A stretch of DNA of 10,617 nucleotides from an uncultured Lachnospiraceae bacterium (GTDB lineage: Bacteria; Bacillota; Clostridia; Lachnospirales; Lachnospiraceae), in NCBI GenBank assembly GCA_947177515.1, contig CAMWUU010000096.1, positions 1 through 10,617 of the forward strand, in the 5' to 3' direction. The stretch's first letter is position 1; each line of letters opens with the position of its first letter. The position numbers and the translations under genes were made by a program. Below the pieces are notes generated by a model. It saw only the letters and a list, made by a program, of their open reading frames with translations, made no database searches and had not been told where the DNA came from. Below are positions 7,197-10,617 of the stretch, in pieces.

Positions 7197-8519
7197 ATGA
7201 AGATTGTTTTGTTATCCGGTGGTTCGGGCAAGCGCCTTTGGCCGCTGTCAAATGATATTCGGTCAAAACAGTTTTTAAAAGTTGTCCGGAATGAGGAGGG
7301 AAAAAAAGAATCCATGCTCCAGCGGGTGTACCGCCAGATAAAGGGAGCCAGTCTTAATGAGGGGATAACGGTCGCAACAAGTGCCGCGCAGGAGGAATCC
7401 ATCCGGGGGCAGTTGGGGGAGGAGGTTTCCCTTGTAGTGGAACCGGAGCGCAGGAATACTTTTCCTGCCATTGCCCTGTCTGCCGCGTATCTGTATTTTG
7501 AAAAAAGTTGTCCGCCGGATGAAACCATAGTGGTGTTGCCGGTTGACCCATATGTCGGGGAAGAATATTTTCAGATGTTGCAGCACTTGGATTGGACAGT
7601 CCAGACGGGTATGGCTGATATTGTATTGATGGGGGTAAAGCCGACTTATCCATCGGAAAAGTATGGGTACATAATTCCGGCTGCGGGTCATAACATGGGA
7701 GAAAAGGAAACCGTCCCGATTTTTCCTGTACTGGAATTTAAGGAAAAACCGAACCTTATTGCCGCGCAGGAATTTATTAACCGGGGCGGGCTTTGGAATT
7801 GTGGGGTGTTTGCATTTAAGCTTTCTTATCTGATGGACATTGTGCAAAGGGATATGATATGCAGATGTTATGCGGACGTAGTGGCACAGTATGGAAAATT
7901 GGAGAGGACGAGTTTTGATTATGCGGTAGTGGAAAAGGCCAGGTCTGTGGCCGTGGTTTCTTATAACGGTGAGTGGAAAGACCTTGGTACATGGAATACC
8001 CTGACAGAGGTTATGGAGGAGGAGCCAATCGGGGATGTGTCCGTGTCAAAAGATTGTAGAAATACCCATGTAATTAATGAACTGGAAATCCCGGTAGTGG
8101 TGATGGGGGCAAAGGATATGGTGGTGGCGGCAAGTCCGGATGGGATTCTGGTGTCGGATAAAGTACAAAGTTCATATATAAAGAAATATGTGGAAAACCG
8201 CAACCTGCGCCCGATGTTTGAGGAACGTTCCTGGGGGGAATATACGGTGTTGAACCTGTCTGTGGATGCCGATGGAAACCGTGCGGTAACGAAGAAAAAG
8301 TTTATCCAAGCAGGCAAAGAGATTGGGGAAGCAAGGCATCAGCACCACCTAGAAGTGTGGACAGTGTTAAGTGGCAGGGCAGTGATTTCGATTAAGGGTA
8401 GGAAGCATGACGCATTGGCTGGGGACACATTTACGATTGAGAGGGGAGTATTACATAGTTTGCGGGCAGAGGAGGATACAGTGTTGTTGGAGGTACAGAT
8501 TGAGGAAGCAGAAGATTAG
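7197..8519 (+). CDS. manC: Mannose-1-phosphate guanylyltransferase with C-terminal type II mannose-6-phosphate isomerase-like cupin
   Basis: The 440-residue product makes GDP-mannose from GTP and mannose 1-phosphate in the cytoplasm. The N-terminal nucleotidyltransferase domain has the pyrophosphorylase signature GGSGKRLWPLS (residues 8-18) and KQFL (24-27). Further family blocks are EPERRNTFPAIALSA, VLPVDPY, SEKYGYI, FKEKPN, WNCGVFAF and WKDLGTW. From about residue 345 the C-terminal cupin begins (FEERSWGEYTVL), with H381, H383, H384, E386 and H420 in positions typical of the isomerase domain. It stops soon after the LLEVQ block and lacks the longer tail of many ManC/AlgA proteins (roughly 470 residues), so isomerase activity is less sure than guanylyltransferase activity. 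The AGGAGG at 7185-7190, 6 bases before the ATG, is the strongest ribosome site in the window. It supplies the GDP-sugar for the gmd-led pathway. A preference for a GDP-heptose precursor cannot be excluded. Confidence 0.92.
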   Translation: MKIVLLSGGSGKRLWPLSNDIRSKQFLKVVRNEEGKKESMLQRVYRQIKGASLNEGITVATSAAQEESIRGQLGEEVSLVVEPERRNTFPAIALSAAYLYFEKSCPPDETIVVLPVDPYVGEEYFQMLQHLDWTVQTGMADIVLMGVKPTYPSEKYGYIIPAAGHNMGEKETVPIFPVLEFKEKPNLIAAQEFINRGGLWNCGVFAFKLSYLMDIVQRDMICRCYADVVAQYGKLERTSFDYAVVEKARSVAVVSYNGEWKDLGTWNTLTEVMEEEPIGDVSVSKDCRNTHVINELEIPVVVMGAKDMVVAASPDGILVSDKVQSSYIKKYVENRNLRPMFEERSWGEYTVLNLSVDADGNRAVTKKKFIQAGKEIGEARHQHHLEVWTVLSGRAVISIKGRKHDALAGDTFTIERGVLHSLRAEEDTVLLEVQIEEAED

Positions 8520-8571
8520 TGTTTGTAGGAAGGTTTTAAAAAATTAGTTTTAGTATTAAAGTGTTGAATTA

Positions 8572-8580
8572 TGTTATAGT
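8572..8580 (+). promoter_or_regulatory. Possible extended -10 promoter upstream of the ABC exporter
   Basis: TGTTATAGT is a TGn-extended -10 with five of six consensus bases. The -35 region about 16-17 bases upstream (around 8552-8558) is a poor match, as extended -10 promoters can tolerate. Transcription would begin near 8587, leaving a leader of about 90 bases before the ATG at 8676. The site lies in the longest intergenic gap of the window, in an AT-rich stretch, so a chance match is possible. Confidence 0.35.
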
Positions 8581-8592
8581 GGCAAAAACATT

Positions 8593-8617
8593 CCGCCCTT
8601 ATGTGTTGTGGGAGCGG
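8593..8617 (+). other. Possible leader hairpin before the ABC exporter
   Basis: CCGCCC (8593-8598) can pair with GG...GCGG (8611-8617, with one bulged A), giving a short GC-rich stem around a loop of about 12 bases. No U-run follows, so it does not look like an intrinsic terminator. It would lie at the very start of a transcript from the possible promoter just upstream. The stem is short and may be coincidental. Confidence 0.25.
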
Positions 8618-8675
8618 TGGAAATTAAGGTAAATCAGACAGGAAGTCTAAGATTGGTGTAAGGAGCAAAATTCTT

Positions 8676-10460
8676 ATGTGGTCATCATTTCGAAAATTTC
8701 AGAAATTATTTTCATCAAGGCAGAAAAGGCAGCTTGTAATTTTATTTTTCCTAATGCTGTTTGGGGCATTTCTGGAGATTTTAGGGGTATCCCTGATTGT
8801 GCCGTTGGTGTCGGTGGTCATGCGGGAGGATATAATGGAAACCAATCCGTTGATTGGTGAGGTTTGTCGGCTGCTCCATATCCAGTCAAACCGCAGTTTC
8901 CTGATTTTCTGTGTTCTGTTTTTGATTTTTGTTTTTATCTTTAAAGATTTATATTTGGCGTTTGAGATTTATGTACAAAACCGGTTTGTATATAATAACC
9001 GTTTCCGTATGCAGCAGCGCCTAATGGATTCGTATTTGAACAGGGGGTATGAATATTATTTAAATGCCAGTTCGGGGGAGATTGTAAGGGTAGTCCAACA
9101 AGATGTGTCAAATGCGTTTTACCTGCTTTCTAGCCTGCTGAATTTTACTACGGAATTGGTCGTTTCCCTGGCTCTTGTGGCAGTGGTGTTTGTAATTAAT
9201 CCTATGATGACATTACTGGTAGGTATTATTTTGCTGTTGACAATGTGGATCATTGCAAAAGTGGCGAAACCCATGCTGAACCGGCAGGGGAAGATTTTAC
9301 AGGAGAGTGCAGCGCAGACGAACAAATGGCTGCTTCAGATGGTAAATGGGATGAAAGAGATCCTAGTTGGGGACAAAAAGGGATTTTTCTTGGAGAATTT
9401 TAGCCGAGATGGACGGAAGATGGTTCGGGCGGAGCGGTGGAATATTCTGTTACAGAATATCCCAAGGCTGTTGATTGAGATGTCAAGTATTGTTTCCATG
9501 CTGCTTGCTTTGCTGGTGGCGGTGCTGATGGGGGTGGAGGTTTCCACCCTGGTTCCGACGATTGCGGCGTTTGCAATGGCAGCGCTCAAGCTGATGCCAA
9601 GTGCAAACCGGATTTCGACGGCATTAAATGGGGTGGCTTACTATGAACCATCCCTGGACAAGCTGTTAAAAAACCTTTCTTTGGCAGGGGAGGAGAAAAC
9701 GGCGCAGGGGGTGCATATCCCAGTTGGCGATACTTCTTCTCCCGTTCAGGGGAACGGGAAAAAAATAGTTGCGGAAAAAACTTTTTCACTGGGACGTGAG
9801 GTGAAAGTGTGTGATGTTTCTTACCATTACCCAGAGGCGGAACAGCCTGTTTTACAGGAGGCGGACATGATAATCCCCGTCGGGAAATCCGTTGGTATTG
9901 TTGGGGCTTCCGGTGCGGGGAAGACAACGGTGGTGGATATTATACTTGGTCTTTTGAACCCGCAGTCCGGGGAAGTATTTGCGGATGACGTGCCAGTAAG
10001 GGAGCACTATGCGGAGTGGTTGTCACATATCGGTTATATCCCACAGATGATTTTTATGTTGGATGATACCATCCGTGCGAATGTGGCGTTCGGGATCGCG
10101 GCGGCTTTTGTTAACGAGGCGCAGGTGTGGAAAGCCCTGGAGGAGGCGCAGCTTGCCGATTTTGTAAAGGCGCTGCCAGAAGGGCTTGACACGGTAATTG
10201 GGGAGCGTGGGATCAGGCTTTCCGGCGGACAAAGACAGCGGATTGGGATTGCTAGGGCGCTGTATCCGAACCCGGAGCTTTTGTTTTTTGACGAGGCAAC
10301 CTCGGCGCTTGATACAGAAACAGAATCGGCGATTATGGAGTCCATAAACCGGTTGCATGGAAAAAAAACACTGGTGATTATTGCGCACCGGCTTGCAACG
10401 ATTGCGGAATGTGATATCGTGTACCGGGTTGGGGAGGGGAAGATTGTGCGGGAGAGGTGA
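8676..10460 (+). CDS. ABC exporter half-molecule, PglK/MsbA-type lipid-linked glycan flippase
   Basis: The 594-residue product fuses a membrane domain to an ATPase domain and should work as a homodimer in the cytoplasmic membrane. Six hydrophobic segments lie at about residues 19-48, 73-98, 148-173, 176-196, 263-289 and 291-308. A poorly conserved linker (about 335-372) leads into the ATPase domain. That domain has a complete set of motifs: Walker A GASGAGKTT (410-418, K416), Q-loop Q457, signature LSGGQ (515-519), Walker B LLFFDE (D539, E540) and switch H571. Length and layout match PglK-type flippases of lipid-linked oligosaccharides, and the neighbouring sugar-nucleotide genes and probable chain-length regulator favour that role. 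A lipid or peptide exporter of the same fold cannot be excluded from sequence alone. The ATG at 8676 has AGGAG at 8661-8665, a long 10-base spacer. The gene follows a 156-base gap, so it may have its own promoter. Confidence 0.87.
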   Translation: MWSSFRKFQKLFSSRQKRQLVILFFLMLFGAFLEILGVSLIVPLVSVVMREDIMETNPLIGEVCRLLHIQSNRSFLIFCVLFLIFVFIFKDLYLAFEIYVQNRFVYNNRFRMQQRLMDSYLNRGYEYYLNASSGEIVRVVQQDVSNAFYLLSSLLNFTTELVVSLALVAVVFVINPMMTLLVGIILLLTMWIIAKVAKPMLNRQGKILQESAAQTNKWLLQMVNGMKEILVGDKKGFFLENFSRDGRKMVRAERWNILLQNIPRLLIEMSSIVSMLLALLVAVLMGVEVSTLVPTIAAFAMAALKLMPSANRISTALNGVAYYEPSLDKLLKNLSLAGEEKTAQGVHIPVGDTSSPVQGNGKKIVAEKTFSLGREVKVCDVSYHYPEAEQPVLQEADMIIPVGKSVGIVGASGAGKTTVVDIILGLLNPQSGEVFADDVPVREHYAEWLSHIGYIPQMIFMLDDTIRANVAFGIAAAFVNEAQVWKALEEAQLADFVKALPEGLDTVIGERGIRLSGGQRQRIGIARALYPNPELLFFDEATSALDTETESAIMESINRLHGKKTLVIIAHRLATIAECDIVYRVGEGKIVRER

Positions 10461-10532
10461 TGGGTTGTAGAAGAATATGTAAGTTTCCAAAATACTTCAT
10501 GGAAAATTGAAAAATAGAAAGGAAGAAACCCT

Positions 10533-10617
10533 ATGAACGAACAAAACTATGAACATGAAATCAACCTAGGCAAGGTGATCTCCCGTAGTCTGCGAAACTG
10601 GCGCACGCTCTTTGTCA
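10533..10617 (+). CDS. Wzz/CapA-type polysaccharide chain-length regulator, N-terminal fragment
   Basis: Only the first 28 codons are inside the window. The ATG at 10533 has AAAGGAAG at 10518-10525, a well-placed ribosome site. The start, MNEQNYEHEINLGKVISRSL followed by RNWRTLFV, is the usual opening of Wzz/CapA/YveK-like proteins: a short acidic head, a conserved E-I/D-L segment, then a basic R-x-W stretch just before the first membrane helix. The helix itself lies beyond the window. Such proteins set polymer length and, in Firmicutes, often work with a tyrosine kinase. The call rests on few residues and on the locus context. Confidence 0.6.
   Translation, partial: MNEQNYEHEINLGKVISRSLRNWRTLFV

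Noticed and set aside
6950..7528. Long antisense open frame across the transketolase C subunit 2 / manC junction
   Set aside because: It runs opposite two well-supported genes, shows no recognisable domain and is rich in residues expected from the complement of this codon usage. Other antisense open frames in the window were rejected for the same reasons.
10484..10505. Inverted repeat TTTCCA...TGGAAA after the ABC exporter gene
   Set aside because: The stem has only 6 pairs with low GC and a 10-base loop, and no T-run follows, so it does not support a terminator call.

Overview
The window carries part of a surface-polysaccharide (capsule, exopolysaccharide or O-antigen type) biosynthesis locus. 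All genes lie on the + strand and are closely packed. AGGAGG-type ribosome sites, a TTG start, moderate GC and frequent AGG/GGG codons suggest a Firmicute, most likely a Clostridia/Lachnospiraceae-like gut bacterium. This is inference, because no marker gene is present. The first 50 bases are an unbroken run of C, best read as a sequencing or assembly artefact at a contig edge.

Layout: (1) 51-370, the 3' end of a NodZ/O-fucosyltransferase-like glycosyltransferase. (2) 396-2501, NDP-sugar modification: a GDP-mannose 4,6-dehydratase, an RmlC-type sugar epimerase-like protein and a small single-domain cupin. (3) 2574-7102, the unusual core: a split transketolase (N half, C half), a DRE-TIM metallolyase resembling 4-hydroxy-2-oxovalerate aldolase, and a second, divergent split transketolase (N half, C half). 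(4) 7197-8519, a two-domain mannose-1-phosphate guanylyltransferase. (5) 8676-10460, a full-length ABC exporter half-molecule of the PglK/MsbA type, after the largest intergenic gap (156 bases). (6) 10533 to the end, the first 28 codons of a probable Wzz/CapA-type chain-length regulator. No gene-free stretch exceeds 300 bases.

Working model (inference): the guanylyltransferase makes GDP-mannose or a related GDP-sugar, and the dehydratase turns it into a 4-keto-6-deoxy intermediate. The RmlC-like and cupin proteins may epimerise or isomerise it. The two ThDP-dependent transketolase-like enzymes and the aldolase would supply or attach a short carbon unit, giving a branched or chain-extended sugar. 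A glycosyltransferase would place the sugar in a repeat unit, and the ABC exporter would flip the lipid-linked product. No GDP-fucose synthase or GDP-rhamnose reductase is visible, so ordinary GDP-fucose or GDP-rhamnose production is not supported by this window alone. I recognise no described pathway with exactly this gene set.

For several genes the longest open frame is not the best start. Preferred starts are chosen here from ribosome-binding sites and from where the family's conserved region begins.
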